Origin: Trichoplax sp. H2
Taxonomy: Eukaryota; Placozoa; Uniplacotomia; Trichoplacea
Direction of reading: 5' to 3'
Assembly: GCA_003344405.1 (NCBI GenBank)
Contig: NOWV01000062.1
Span: 336,670-400,669, forward strand
Length of the DNA: 64,000 bases
Below are positions 25,097 to 37,712 of the stretch, one piece after another; positions within the stretch are counted from its first letter, which is position 1; each line of letters opens with the position of its first letter. The notes under the pieces are model-generated. The model did not search any database, was not told the DNA's origin, and saw nothing but the letters and a program-made list of their open reading frames with translations. The translations under genes were made by a program, and so were the position numbers.

Positions 25097-27400
25097 GTTA
25101 TTTTATGAGGGCTATTGACAGCGATATCTTAAAGGAACTCATCTATCTGTTTCTTGTAATTAGTAATGAATCCGCTAATATATTTATATTCGGTATAAAT
25201 TTTATCTGCGCAATAGATATATATGACTCATGGAAACGAATATGATTAGCATTATCTGATATGCTATTAACGTGTGGTATTTTTATTCTTGCGAGTATCA
25301 TAGGGAACAATATAATTACAAATGGCTATATATATTCCAGTTGCCAATTTTGTAGATGTACTATTAGTCAAATTCATGATCTAAGCCTTATCATATGGTC
25401 TGAGGTATTACTTTGACAAAATTCCATGGAATGCGTGGTCAGTTAGACTAGTTGATTTTATCACTGTTTGCGCCGTCAGTGCGGTATTATCTTAGGTTTA
25501 ACTATCCGTAAGATAAACTTTATTATGCTCTTATACGAATGTACTACGATATGTGTGACAGTATTCTCAATCTTTAATGATTGCGGTTTACTAGCGATAT
25601 TGCTATCTTACACCTAGTAACTTTTAAGGACTAAATATGTCGAATTACAACTTTGGTATTAACCAAGTTCGAGTTTTATTTAATGAATGGAAGCCCAAGT
25701 ATTTTTCTACCACTCTTAATAATTGAAGTCATCAAAGACTCCGCTTTAACTCCAATACTGATTAAAATTATCATGCTATAAGAAAATTTGCATGATTTCG
25801 GAATATTGTTTCGTTGGTATTGTTCAATATAGATCGCTCGACTGTTCTCGTTTGTTTTATTGGCATATCCTATTACTTGTTATTAAATTATAATCAAAAT
25901 TGTTGACGTTTGGGTATTATTATTTATGCTTGCTCAAGATAATTCGAAATGGACTTTGTAGAAAATACACTGATTTAAAATTTTTTAAATGTATAGTATC
26001 ACTAATTGCATAATAAAATTTACTTTCGGTTATTATGAGTTATCGTCTTTTAGCAACGTATAATCTGGGACACTTTATTCTATAGCAAGACCAATTTTCG
26101 ATCACTAAGTATTTATAAGTAATGAATGATTTATTTCTCCATGAGCTTATATCGTAATAAGGTAAATTTTATGATCTAACAAGTGGAGAATCGATAAATG
26201 CAGCAGTAGTTTAATTGCCGTAATCAATCAACTGTAGTTAGACTAAACGTGGTGATAAGTGCAGCTTTAACAATATTGATAGGCAGTTAGTTTTTATTAA
26301 CCTAGTAAAATGGTATAAAGTTATTGCTTCTATTGTAACTAGATTTTGATAGAATCAATAGAAAATTATTTTGGGTGGGTAATCTATAACTAACTCCATG
26401 TTACATCAAATCATAAAGTTATTAGAAGTTGATATTTAGCAATTTGCAATTCACAATTTTGTACAACTTGTTACTTGAAATATTTACGAAGCTTTGAAAT
26501 TCTTCAAATTTAATTTACTGAGTATCGAGTTGCTCCACACCATTAAATAGAATAAACTAGGTTTTATGTAGAAATCTATTAATAATAATTAAGGTCCGTT
26601 GTTATAGCTAGTCCAGCGTATCGTCTACTTCAGATAAAGAAAAATCTCTCTATTCAATGAACAGTGTTGATTCTTGATATTCGTATTGTCATGATGTGAG
26701 TTTCAATCTATTCATTGCATCTCCTTATTAGATTAGCTACATCGCGAAATATTAAGAAGCCAGTTTAAAAACTTTAATAATTGATTGCATTTAGGCATTT
26801 ATTATATCTTTTAGTAGTCGCATTAGCGTATCTTAATTTCTTTTTTAGATAACATGAAAATAACAGTACATTTTTTGTTCTATTTATTTTTATGGAAATG
26901 CTTAAAGTATTATAAGTGTTGTCCTGTTGTCTATCTTTGAATGTTTATCTTCATGTATGCTGCGTATACGTTTGTAAAATATGAATGTTTCATTCTTCAT
27001 ACCTTCTCATTTTTCTATAGCAAAGCTAACTATAAATCGTCTATTGGTTATTTTAAAGACAACACAGCTGAATTATTTATAATGTTATCATCTTCACATT
27101 TGACTCCTTGTCCTGCTATTTCTATCGATTTCGTTGAATGTTATTGGATAAGCTTAATAGACATGAACATTGAGGGGGGAGTGTACAGTATTCTTTATTT
27201 GTTTTAATGGAACTGCATGATTAATGATCGACTACATCGAACTTGTAATCCATCTTCAACTTGCGATTTCTATAAGCACATACTATTAATTTGTCCTCTG
27301 TATCATACAATATTCTTCATTGTCAATTTTAATAAGGCTTCATGGCTCATCAGAAACCACATCTAGTTGTTTATCTCTAATTTAAAAATTACAGAGTATA
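25097..27400. other. First inter-TRPA spacer, unassigned left part
   Basis: AT-rich sequence (2.3 kb) after the stop of paralogue 1. It should hold the 3' UTR. No ankyrin or channel remnant, no clear repeat and no RNA gene was recognised; the one 88-codon frame at 26941-27207 has no family features. Confidence 0.45.
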
Positions 27401-27439
27401 CTGGATAAAATGCAATCAACAAAATGATAATAGAATCGT

Positions 27440-27660
27440 TATGAAGAGTCATTGTAACTTCTTTCAACTATAATTTGCAAGCTATAAAATGCCACTAAAA
27501 CAGTTTAAGCAATCACAGCATTTCAATCCTAGTTGGCAATCAGTAAAATGATAATGGGCTGTTTTAAGCAATCATTACATTTATTTCAAGCATATTTGCA
27601 AACAACAAAATGGCTTTAAACACGGTTTTAAGCAATTATAACATTTACGTATTTTAAGCA
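27440..27660. repeat. Tandem repeat, about 60-bp unit
   Basis: Units end in a shared phrase: gcaagctataaaatg near 27479, gcaatcagtaaaatg near 27536 and gcaaacaacaaaatgg near 27598. Each is followed by a ttttaagcaat-type block and an acatt block. The array grades into the longer duplication on its right. Confidence 0.65.
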
Positions 27661-28175
27661 TAATTTGTAGCAACTGTTTCTAAGCCAAGTCATCATCATC
27701 AGACTATTAGTATAGCACTAGAACACCCTAAAATAATGGACAGTCATCCTGCTGATGAAAGAAAGTTTGCAATATTCGTATGCCTAATTATCATGACTAG
27801 AATGTGGGCTGTGAATCAATCAATACCGGCTTTCCCTCCCACTTTACTAGCCAATGATGAATCGATAGTCAACTGATGATTTGCAAGCAACAAAATGGAA
27901 CTACAATAATACAGTTTTTGAGCAATGATAGCATTAACAGTATTTTGAGCATAATTTTGTAGCAACTATTTTAGAACCAAATCATTATCGCCAGACTATT
28001 AGTGGAACGCCCTAAATAATTGGACAGCCATCCTGTTGATGAAAGAAAGGCTACAATATTCGTATACCTACCTGTGGTGACTAAAAAGTAGCCAGAGAGT
28101 CAATCAATACCGGCTTTCCTCTCCTACTTTATTAGCCAATAATGATTCGATCGATAGCCGACTGATGACGTTGTA
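27592..28175. repeat. Tandem duplication, about 285-bp unit, two copies
   Basis: The phrase gcaa(a/g)caacaaaatgg, a cagactattagt block, a tggacag-cat-cctg block, gatgaaagaaag and aatcaataccggctttcc recur in the same order at a spacing of about 285 bp (for example the last block near 27816 and again near 28102). Copies differ by many substitutions and small indels. Confidence 0.75.
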
Positions 28176-28779
28176 CTGATAAAGTAAAGTCTATTCTTAT
28201 CTTTATCAATTTAACATTGTTCAATGAGGGGAAAACAATATAAAATTAAGGTGGGTTCTATTGTTTATTCATACCCAACCGCTGTTATCGCCACTATCTA
28301 AGGATCAAACAATAGACATTAATCCAATTAACTCTTATACGAGCCAAGTAAGAAAACTGTGCCCATTTTCTGCGCACGATAGCAGTGGTAATGTTCCCGA
28401 TCCAGTCATTAAATCGAGTCATTTTGAGTAGAATACTCCTATAAATTAGTGGATGGAAACAGTTGATTTACAGCACCCAAATTATGTTTACTTTGCGAAT
28501 ATAGTCAATCCCTGTATTGGATAATAAGTATCACATCAACAATTTAACTACTACAACCATTATTAAGTTTTATTCATAGCCTGCGTACACTGTAGCGGCA
28601 GGCAATGAATTGTTGATCCTCCTGTAGGGAGTAACCTTGATTATCCTCTGCTTTTACGTCCACGATGGAATGAGATAATTAGAGAGCGAGTCTACTGTAG
28701 ACACGGATAAAGATTGAAGTTGTTGGAGACTTTTATTGATATTAGTTGGGATATAATATCCCACTCTAGCCAGGCTTAT

Positions 28780-30300
28780 AAATCGGCAAGATTGGTCGTT
28801 AAACTACAGCGTAAACGTCGTTAAGAATCTAGGTAAGAAAAATATAGAATTGATCCATTTAAAATATCATCCCAATTCAAAGGAGTCTATGATAGAGTTC
28901 AGACTTGGATATAACATTCAAATCGTGAGAAAAATTTAATCAACACTATAAGATTGATTTGTCAAGTACTACTAGTCTAAATCGTCAAGACCTGTCCTAA
29001 ACGATCTTTTATCGTAAGCATTTGCTCATGATTAATCTATATAAGAAAAATGAATTAATCCATTTTAAATATCATCTTAATTCAAGGGAGTCTACTGTAC
29101 TGTATAGTAGAGTTTAGACTAGGACATAACATTCAAGTCTTGAGAAATTTGAGATTGATCTGTCAAGTATTAGTTATCCAAATCGTCGAACCGAGTCCCC
29201 TAATCGATCTTTTATCTTAAGCATTTACTGATAATTAATTAATCCGTACAAGAAAATGAATTAAGCTATTTTAAACATCATCTAATTCGAGGAGTCTATG
29301 ATAGTGTTTAGACTTGGAAATAATATTCAGGCTGCGAGACATTTTGTCGATAGTACTAGGGATTTATTTATCGCGCGTTAGCAGATCAAATCGTCAACAC
29401 TTGTCACTAAGCTATCTTTGATCGTAAACACTTGCTGATAGTTAACCTGTATATAAGAAAAATGAATCAATCCATCAGTAAGTATAACCCTAATTTAAGG
29501 GAATCTACTGTAAAGCTTAGACTAGACAAAGTACTAAAGCTGTGCGATATTTTATCGATATTACTTGAGAATAGCTTATCAACTAACGTTAATAGGCCAA
29601 ATCGCCAGGACTTGTTTCTGGACTGCGAGTATCTTTAATGGCAAGCATTTGCTAATGATAGATTTATATAAGAGAAATGAATTAATACTTTTTCAAACAT
29701 TATCCTAGTTTAAGGGAATCTATAGTAAAGCCTAGACTAGATAAAATCCTAAAGTTATGGGATATTTTATCGAAATCCCTTGAGATAGATTTTTGTCATA
29801 TTAGCTGGTAAACTGTCTTATTTCGCAAGTATTTACTAATCATTAAAGTAAGAATAACGAATTCATCGTTTCAAACATTAGATAGCTTTAGTCAGCGGTG
29901 TCTAAACTTTAAATAACATTATTCTGCCTTGGAATATCAAATCGATAAAACTAAAGATTGATTTATCTTCAGTTAGCAGGCCAATTCGTCTTTAAACTAC
30001 TTCTATCGTCAACAATGGCTTATATTGCATAATAGATAATAAAGAATTAATTAATCTAAGTAAGAAATATGAATTAATCATTTTTAAACGTAATCATAAC
30101 TAGAGGAATCTAGAGTATCGTCTAGGCTTTGTTGATATTACTCAAGGTCCATTTCGCTTACGATCACCATAGAGGTAAACAGGGAAGGAAAATTTGAATA
30201 TTACGCTACAAAAACTCGTCTGTTAACATTGCTAATAAGTCATAGTACGTTAATTATGATCCAAGAAAGAGAAATGAGTTGAGTTTTCTTATTGAAAGCT
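28780..30300. repeat. Minisatellite array, about 205-bp unit, about 8 diverged copies
   Basis: The marker taagaaaaatgaattaat and its variants recurs near 28834, 29042, 29249, 29454, 29669, 29849, 30061 and 30263. Spacings are 208, 207, 205, 215, 180, 212 and 202 bp. Each unit also has a ggagtcta-tagta block, a ttagactaga block and a cgatctttatcgtaagcatttgct block. Short open frames inside, such as 29432-29638, arise from the repeat and are not genes. Confidence 0.85.
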
Positions 30301-30769
30301 TGAATATTTCATGACATCGACTTTGGTAGTATTCGATATACGTTTACTCTAAGATTGCAGCACACCATCGAGTTGAACATGGATTCTAACTTAATTTCGT
30401 CATATTGAACGATTTACGGTGATGATTTCCATCGCCCAGTCTTATAGTACACTCGATAATTGGGATAGAACTCATTCTAGATCGATATAAAAAAACTAAT
30501 CCATAAAAATCGTATAGACAACTGTTGACCACCATAATCTACTGGACAAGATATAACCAGTCATTGTGCATTAACCAATATTTCATTTCTACGCCAACAA
30601 CGTTAACTTTATTCAATCTTAGCTTTTCGTAATCAATGGCTAGTTGTCATGTTGTCTAACCTATTGGCGTAAATTCGTTGCGTCTAAAATAGCTCAGGAT
30701 GTAGTAGAACGTTTTATAATAATCTATTCCATTTGTATAAGAAGGCTAGAATAGTCCACCTGGAAAACT

Positions 30770-31400
30770 ATCGTAGTTGCCTAAGCAGTGTAGTAAAACC
30801 GGCAAATCGTCCGTAAACTACTTCATGAACAAACTCTTCTTAGTATTACATTATTCCCTATCATTTAATCTTGAATCATTTATTCTTGGAGTAAAGAAGA
30901 AGTTGGCTACCCCTGTCGCAGCGCGAACCGACAAAGCTTCTATAAATTACAGTAGCTCTTCAATCAACTATTCTTAGTATTATTCTCTATCATTTATTCT
31001 TGAAGTGAAGAAGTTGGCTAGTCTAGCCTCAGCACGAAACCATTCTCAGTATTACTCCTTGTCATTTATCCTTGTTGGAGTGAAAAAGACGTTGGTTAGT
31101 CCAGCTACAGCACAAACTGACAAACATTCTATAAGCTACAAGGTACTTCCTGAACAAAGTTTTCTTAGTACTGTATTCTTCCCTATCATTTATCCTTGAA
31201 GTGAAGAAGTTGCCAAGTCGGTTGGTGATTATCACGACAAATCCACTGTAAATCCTTTGAAGTAGAGACGAAGTTGCCTAGTCTCGCTACAACACAAACC
31301 AACAAAGTCTCCGTAAACTACCTCCTGAACAAACTGTTGCTAGTATTGCCTTATTCTCTGTCATCGATCTCCGAAAAGGTTAACCATTTTTATCCCTGAA
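30770..31400. repeat. Irregular tandem repeat in the first inter-TRPA spacer
   Basis: A phrase like ttagtatta-ttccctatcattta, followed by ttcttgaagtgaagaagttggct and a gc-acaaaccgacaaa block, recurs near 30839, 30974, 31047, 31165 and 31339. Spacings are uneven (about 70-175 bp), so some units are partly deleted. Confidence 0.65.
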
Positions 31401-32242
31401 AAAAGTCCCTAGTCTAGCATCAACCACCATCATAAGCTACCCTACTACCATAGAGAAGCCCGGCCTTGTGGGTCTCTCATGCACGGTAGGATGGCTAGCG
31501 CAACACTGTGAATATTATACGGGTGTTTACGAGTGTTTGCATACAAAACCATGCTACGATTACTTGATAAGGAAACATGTCCATCATTAAATCCATTCTT
31601 TCCGTCTCCATTACGGCCAACATGGATCAAATATCTTTCATACCGTTGTAAGATGGCTTTCAACGATTTGACGTGCTGAGAAAAAGTATTTATTGACTTC
31701 TGTAGTATTTACTTTAATAGAGTAAATTTGATTTCATTATGCAATCCAACCGGAAAAGAGCAAATTGGGGAATTCATTGCATACTGCCATTGAAAAAATT
31801 TTTTTCTCATCAATGTTCACTTAACCTTGTCAACATTTCTAGCTTGAGGACTATAGAATCCAATCCAACTCAGGAAACATTTTACTCTATTACCGCTATA
31901 TGTGATCCTGACCATTTCAGTCTATGAATTGAAAAGATTCATTTAACAAACGTTGTAACTTTTCAAGCGCCATTTTCCAAGTTTTGAAATTGTCAGTGAA
32001 ATCTCCTTTACAAAGGGATTTTCAAGCATTCCATAATTATCCCAATAGTCATCTACTGTAAACATCAGTCAATCCAACTGCAATAGAGCTATGAAAAATT
32101 CTTGGTCACTGCAGTCAGCCATTGACTAACTAATTGTTATAATAATTAATTATTATTAAATTCATTTAGGATATTCAACAACATTTCAATATTATTCATT
32201 GGTTCCTGGCTTCTAGACGACAAAATCATAGTTCATTCAGTC
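31401..32242. other. Region upstream of TRPA paralogue 2
   Basis: No gene recognised. It contains a 72-codon minus-strand frame (31445-31663) and a 62-codon plus-strand frame (31739-31927), both without family features. The AG at about 32230, just before the ATG, could be an acceptor for a leader intron. The promoter of paralogue 2 must lie here or further left. Confidence 0.4.
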
Positions 32243-35200
32243 ATGAATCCAGGTGATCAAAAACAAATCGAATTAACTGTCAGAAATCCTGGCATCACTA
32301 ATCGTAAACAAGGCCGTAAGAAAAATGACGATGAAAGACCTGGACGCAAGAACACTACCACTGGTATTTCCACTAACATCTATCAGGTCAGACATTAGAA
32401 ATTAGTTTGTAAAGGATATCCGATTTTTGTTTACTTATTCTGCATTAGTAAGGAGTACATGGAATGACCTACCTACCTACTGTACTTGGCCTTTTAAAAT
32501 ACACGTCGACGGCATATTATTTCGTTCTGGTTTCTGCATGAACAATCGTCAAATGTTCAAGAAATATTTTAATCATTAGTAATTACTTCAATAGCACTCT
32601 ATTTCTGGAAGAAGAGATTGTTTTCCCCTCTCCTTTATAAATGGGTTAGGAATTTTGCGATACGGTAGATTAGAAAGATAGAGATAATAATTGTTTAAAA
32701 AATAGTCTTTCAAGTGGAGTAATAATAAAAGTATTTAAGAGTCCAGACTGTACATGCACACGAACTATCACAAGTAGAATAATCTAGTTGTCGAATGTAA
32801 AGTAAAAGGTACAAGCATAGTAAGCGTACACGAAGTATAACGAACGAGGGATAAACTAGTATTTATAATTTTAAAGATCAGCAGTGATGCATTTATCCCT
32901 CTTCATATTATCGGCATTGATCGTTGATTGGTAGGCTTAGATTACTGCTTTGGGAAAAGTTCCTTGCTTGTCTTCTTTATAAATAGATCAATCATTTTAT
33001 GATATTGTCCATTAAAATGATAGAATCAATGTCGTCTACAGTTGATAGACCTATGATAACCCTAATCCTAACCTTATACAGTACATCCATTTTAATTCAC
33101 TTCAAATTGGAAGCATTTATTGCCGATTATTTATTAATAAATGGATCAGTAATTCCAACTTTATACTGTCTATTATTCTGAAAGATAGATGTAAGGAAGA
33201 GGTAAGTAATTAGCAACGAGATTGTTCCATCTCATAGTGTTTTCGGTAGGCCAAGTTACTCTCTCGAACTATACCAAAAACAACACCCCCAACTTTTCAT
33301 ACCTGTGCTGTATAGCTTGGATTTACAGAGGTTATCCAACAAGTTGACAGTCTACTGTCATAATAATAAAACATTCATAAATAACCATTACTGTATTGTT
33401 GATAACTTTTGATAGGTTGCATCTGTTGGAGATTGCGATACAATGCGAAATCTTCTTGACGACATTGAAGATATTAATACATGTAATAAAGATGGTTACT
33501 CCGTTATGCATTATGCCACTCGATATAATCGACACCGTATGATCGAATTACTACTTGAGCGCAGTGCAGGTATTTCAAGTTTAAAACATATTTGTAAACG
33601 TCTATATATTGATTGACCTACATATATATTTGATTGCTTCACTATCTCACTCCATTAGATGTTAATGTTGATGGCGATGATGGTATGAAGCCTTTGCATG
33701 TTGCTGCAAAGCATAACGCTGTAGCAGCTATTAAAACACTATTATCCAAAGGAGCAGTAATTGACGCTGAAAATAAATATGGCAATACAGCTTTATATAT
33801 TGCTGCAAGACGAGGAAACTTGGAGATATGCGAAGTAACTATATAACGATGCATTTATACTAATACGAGTATACTCACATGTGTTCATAGCTCAGTGATG
33901 AAATTTAACTATTATAACAAGAGTTGTAATGTGCAAAGTAACTGTATAATGATATATTTACATGATCGCTTGCTAGATGTATCCGTAGCTTAATACGTTC
34001 ACCATTATTACAAGAATTTTTATGGATAACCATAGCTTTGAAATCTAATCTTACAGTAATTGGGCGTCCTTAAAACTTATTTTTCTATCACAACCCCTCG
34101 GTACAGTAGACTGTTTATTATCCACTATCGTAATAACATCTCTAGCGGTTATGTTAAATTAACAATTGGTCTTGGCACCATAATCATTTGCGCTAAATCT
34201 GATTTAAAAAGCAAGAAACATCGTATTGAATAGCTATAATATGCGGAAACACTTCATGTAAAATTATGCCCTAGGATTAATAAATTTCAAGACTAAGATT
34301 TCTGCTGTTGTAAATACAGTATAGTAGCCTTAAACAAGTAAGAAAGCGAAAAATTATAAAATTTAAATACTTACTTGCAATTTTTATTCCATAATAGCTT
34401 TTAACCTCGAATAATGCCGATGTCAATCATCCTGATCGAGATCAAGCAATTCCTCTCCATGCGGCTGCTATGAATGGCAATGTTGACGTTTTTAAGTTAC
34501 TGGTTTGTGATGTTGTCAGTCCTCCGACTTTTAGTGTAAGCCATGCCTCACTGAATATGCCTTGTTGCTGCTATTACACACTTATAGTTACTGAAGAATG
34601 CAAATATTTTTACCGAAGCTTCCGATGGAGAAACGCCTCTACATTACGCGGCTGTATCTGGGCGATCTAAAATCATGTCTTATGTACTGGCCAACGGTAC
34701 TATACGAGTATATCGCAAAACTTTAGATTTTATACATTAGCCCTAGTTACATTATATCCTATAAGTTAAGTATATTAAAAAATGTTTTTTACACCATGGA
34801 TACTGATCATTATTTTATGCAATTCTTTTTAGCTAATTTGTGCAACTCTACTCCTTCTAAGCTACTTTCCTTAACGGATGGTTCTCAAGCTACAATATTG
34901 CATCGAGCAGTAGAAGGCGGCGATTTAGAGGTAGCCCATTAATTAATTTGACATCATCCATAATTTAGATATTTTTATAGAAGTTCATGTTATGTAGTGT
35001 TTCACTAATAATGTATAAAATAAGAATGGTATATGCTAACTACTATAAAAAAATCAAGTCCCTCACGCCGAAACTACTCTATATCTTCTGTATTTGCGTC
35101 AAATAAGTAATGTACTCATACTTATATAGTTATTAGTATTTGGTCAGATAATTTCGGATTAGTTTTATGAATTTTTCGACATTACTACTCCAATGTTGTA

Positions 35201-37712
35201 TCAATATGATTAGTTAAAAAGAACGCTTATAGAACAATATTAACATCGATGATTCTGAATATATCCACCGTAGATATTAATTTGTATCTCAATGTGCCTT
35301 AACGTCACTAAAAGCTTTATTCCTTGATATCTGTAAAACTTTCTAGACTGTCCGTGTTTGCCTCGATTTTTCAGCATCTGTAAATGCTCAAATGGTAATT
35401 CAAGCTCAAAATATTACTTTTATGATATCGCATAGGAATTTCAACTTTGACCACGTAGCGTAAATGTTAGATGTAATAAGGTAGTCGTTCTTCATCGCCG
35501 TCTATTGTAGGAAAACGCTTTAACCCCTTTGCATCTGGCTGCTCATAGTGGTTACGCAGATATTGTTTATATCTTGATACAAAACGATGCTGTAGCAAAC
35601 AGCTATGATGGTGATCGCAGAATTCCTTTACATAGTGCGGTCCTATCCAATAATTCTGATACGATTAAATGTTTAATTGCTAATGGCGGCGATGTCAACT
35701 ATCGAGATGGCGATCATTTCACACCGTTGCTTTTAGCTTGTGCTAGCGGACTTCGTACAGCCACTGAATGTCTAATCTCCTTAGATGCGGATATATTTAC
35801 AACCGATAAGCATGAGAGAACTTGCCTCCATCTATCCATCTTGTCACGCCAGTATGATATCCTTCACTACCTAATGTCGGTAATTGCGGAAAAACAATAC
35901 ATACGCTATTGCAAAATCGCCCTAATCGAGTTTTAATTGATATCTACAAATAGCGATCTCCTAAAATTTCAAGAAATTCTCAATATCTAATTTTCTATCA
36001 ATTGTTCCTAGACTGATGCTAGCAATTTGGTTAATGCCGCTGATAGAAAAGGTTTAACACCGCTGCACTATGCCGCAAGACTTGGTAGTATTCGGGTTCG
36101 CAAAACTTTAATGATTACTGTACATTATAGAAATCTAATAAATACATCCAAGTATCCTAGTTATTGAATCTTAATATTGCTATTGATATAATAATTGACT
36201 TGCTTAAATTATCATTTTATTGTTTATAGGCGATCACAGAATTAGTCGAAGGAGGATGTAATATTACATTCACTGACGATGAAGATTACTCAGCTGTTCA
36301 TTATGCAGCTAAGTATGTATTTTTATGATTGAAAAAGAGAATGTATGATAGGATACGTAATATCAGTATCTTGCATTAGTAGTACGTAGAATTAAACTAA
36401 GTGAGATGTAGTGGACTCGATGGTGCAAAGTAACGGTACAATGTTGTAAGCTATGACATTTCGAGTAAGCATTGATAAATTAATCTTACTTATTTAGAGA
36501 AGGGCATGTCAGCTGTGTGGAATATTTGGTTAGTGTTACGCCAAGTACTGCTAACGGCCGAGACGCCCTCGGGCAAACACCACTTCATTTAAGTGCAAAG
36601 AATGGTTTCGCTAGCGTTATTGAATTGCTGATTTTATTAGGATCCGATGTAAGCAGTAGGTGAGTGATCTTTTCAGTGAGTTAAGAATTTTTAATGTCAG
36701 TGTTTTATTCTGTGTTGTTGTTTTGCTATTCAACCTTTGATTAAATTATCGTAATAATATGCTCATGTTGAAAACAAGATAGCTATTTTAATTCTTGATT
36801 TATTATGGCAGAGACGATTCTTTATGGACACCTTTAATGCATGCAGCTGCCAATGGCCATCTGCAAGAACTAAAATTGTTACTTGAGAAAAACTCGGCTA
36901 TAAATGATCAAGATAAAAATCAGGTATGAGTTATAACATCGTTCATGACACCAGCGTATTACAGATTTACTTAAGAAGCATTCTAACTAAGCTTAATGTC
37001 GATGATGTTGTCACGAGCGATGATGTTTATCATATTTTACTTGCAGTAATGACAATTATCGTAGAAGATAAATACTATTATTTAGTGTACAAGAACTGCA
37101 AGCGTTTGCAAGACAGTCTATTTAATCATTAAGAAAGTTTCAAATTAGTAACAAAAGTTTAATTAGGAGTGTTTGAAACAATAATTCTTAAAATTTTGAT
37201 GCTACTAAGGATAGATTTCATTAAAATAGTTAATTTTGATAACCTTATACCTTAATTTTTAATAACAATAATTATAATCGTGCTCTAAGAGTGAAAGTAA
37301 TGACTAGGTCTAACAATATTTAGTGATATAGTAGAAAAATATTTGCCGTATTAAGTATGCAGGTAAAGGTAGTTTTCTCCTACATACATCTAGCTTTATC
37401 TCATGAATAGCTGAATCAAAGATTCTCGCATATTGTATTTCTATATATTAGAAGTGAGAAATAAATTTTAGCACTAAAATATTTCTCGTATAAAGTCATT
37501 GATAAATGATATATATATATATTATTAAAACATTTGTTACAGAATACGGTATTGCATCTCGCTGCTATTTATGGTCATACAGATGTCCTACAATATCTGA
37601 TGGATCAAGGAGCAGATATTTTACTTACTAATCATAATGGTAAAACTTGCCTAGACGTAGCTATTGACAATTCACAAAACGACGTTGCTGTAGCTATTAT
37701 CAAACATCGTAG
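32243..37712 (+). other. Paralogue 2: exons 1-13 (N-terminus and ankyrin domain)
   Basis: Exons: 32243-32386, 33416-33569, 33659-33834, 34398-34502, 34588-34696, 34833-34930, 35347-35394, 35511-35879, 36012-36095, 36230-36312, 36498-36659, 36812-36923 and 37543-37712. Exon 4 could instead use a strong GTAAGC donor 33 nt further on, ending at 34535, which would insert 11 residues. The 34502 end matches the paralogues. Exon 8 (369 nt) equals the sum of three paralogue 1 exons (125+49+195). Confidence 0.9.

Noticed and set aside
26941-27207. 88-codon hydrophobic frame in the first TRPA spacer, considered as a relic channel segment
   Set aside because: None of the TRPA S1-S6 landmark motifs is present, and the composition simply reflects T-rich DNA.
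28780-30300. CRISPR-like or satellite array
   Set aside because: The units are about 205 bp with no short conserved repeat plus unique spacer pattern, and the DNA is clearly eukaryotic nuclear; kept as a minisatellite.
25097-32242. Degenerate fourth TRPA copy in the spacer
   Set aside because: No ankyrin signature (TPLH-like) or VGLA-GDI motif was found in any frame; the spacer is repeat arrays and unassigned AT-rich DNA.
33060-33073. Second telomere-like tract in intron 1 of paralogue 2
   Set aside because: Only two imperfect hexamers, too short and degenerate to separate from chance.
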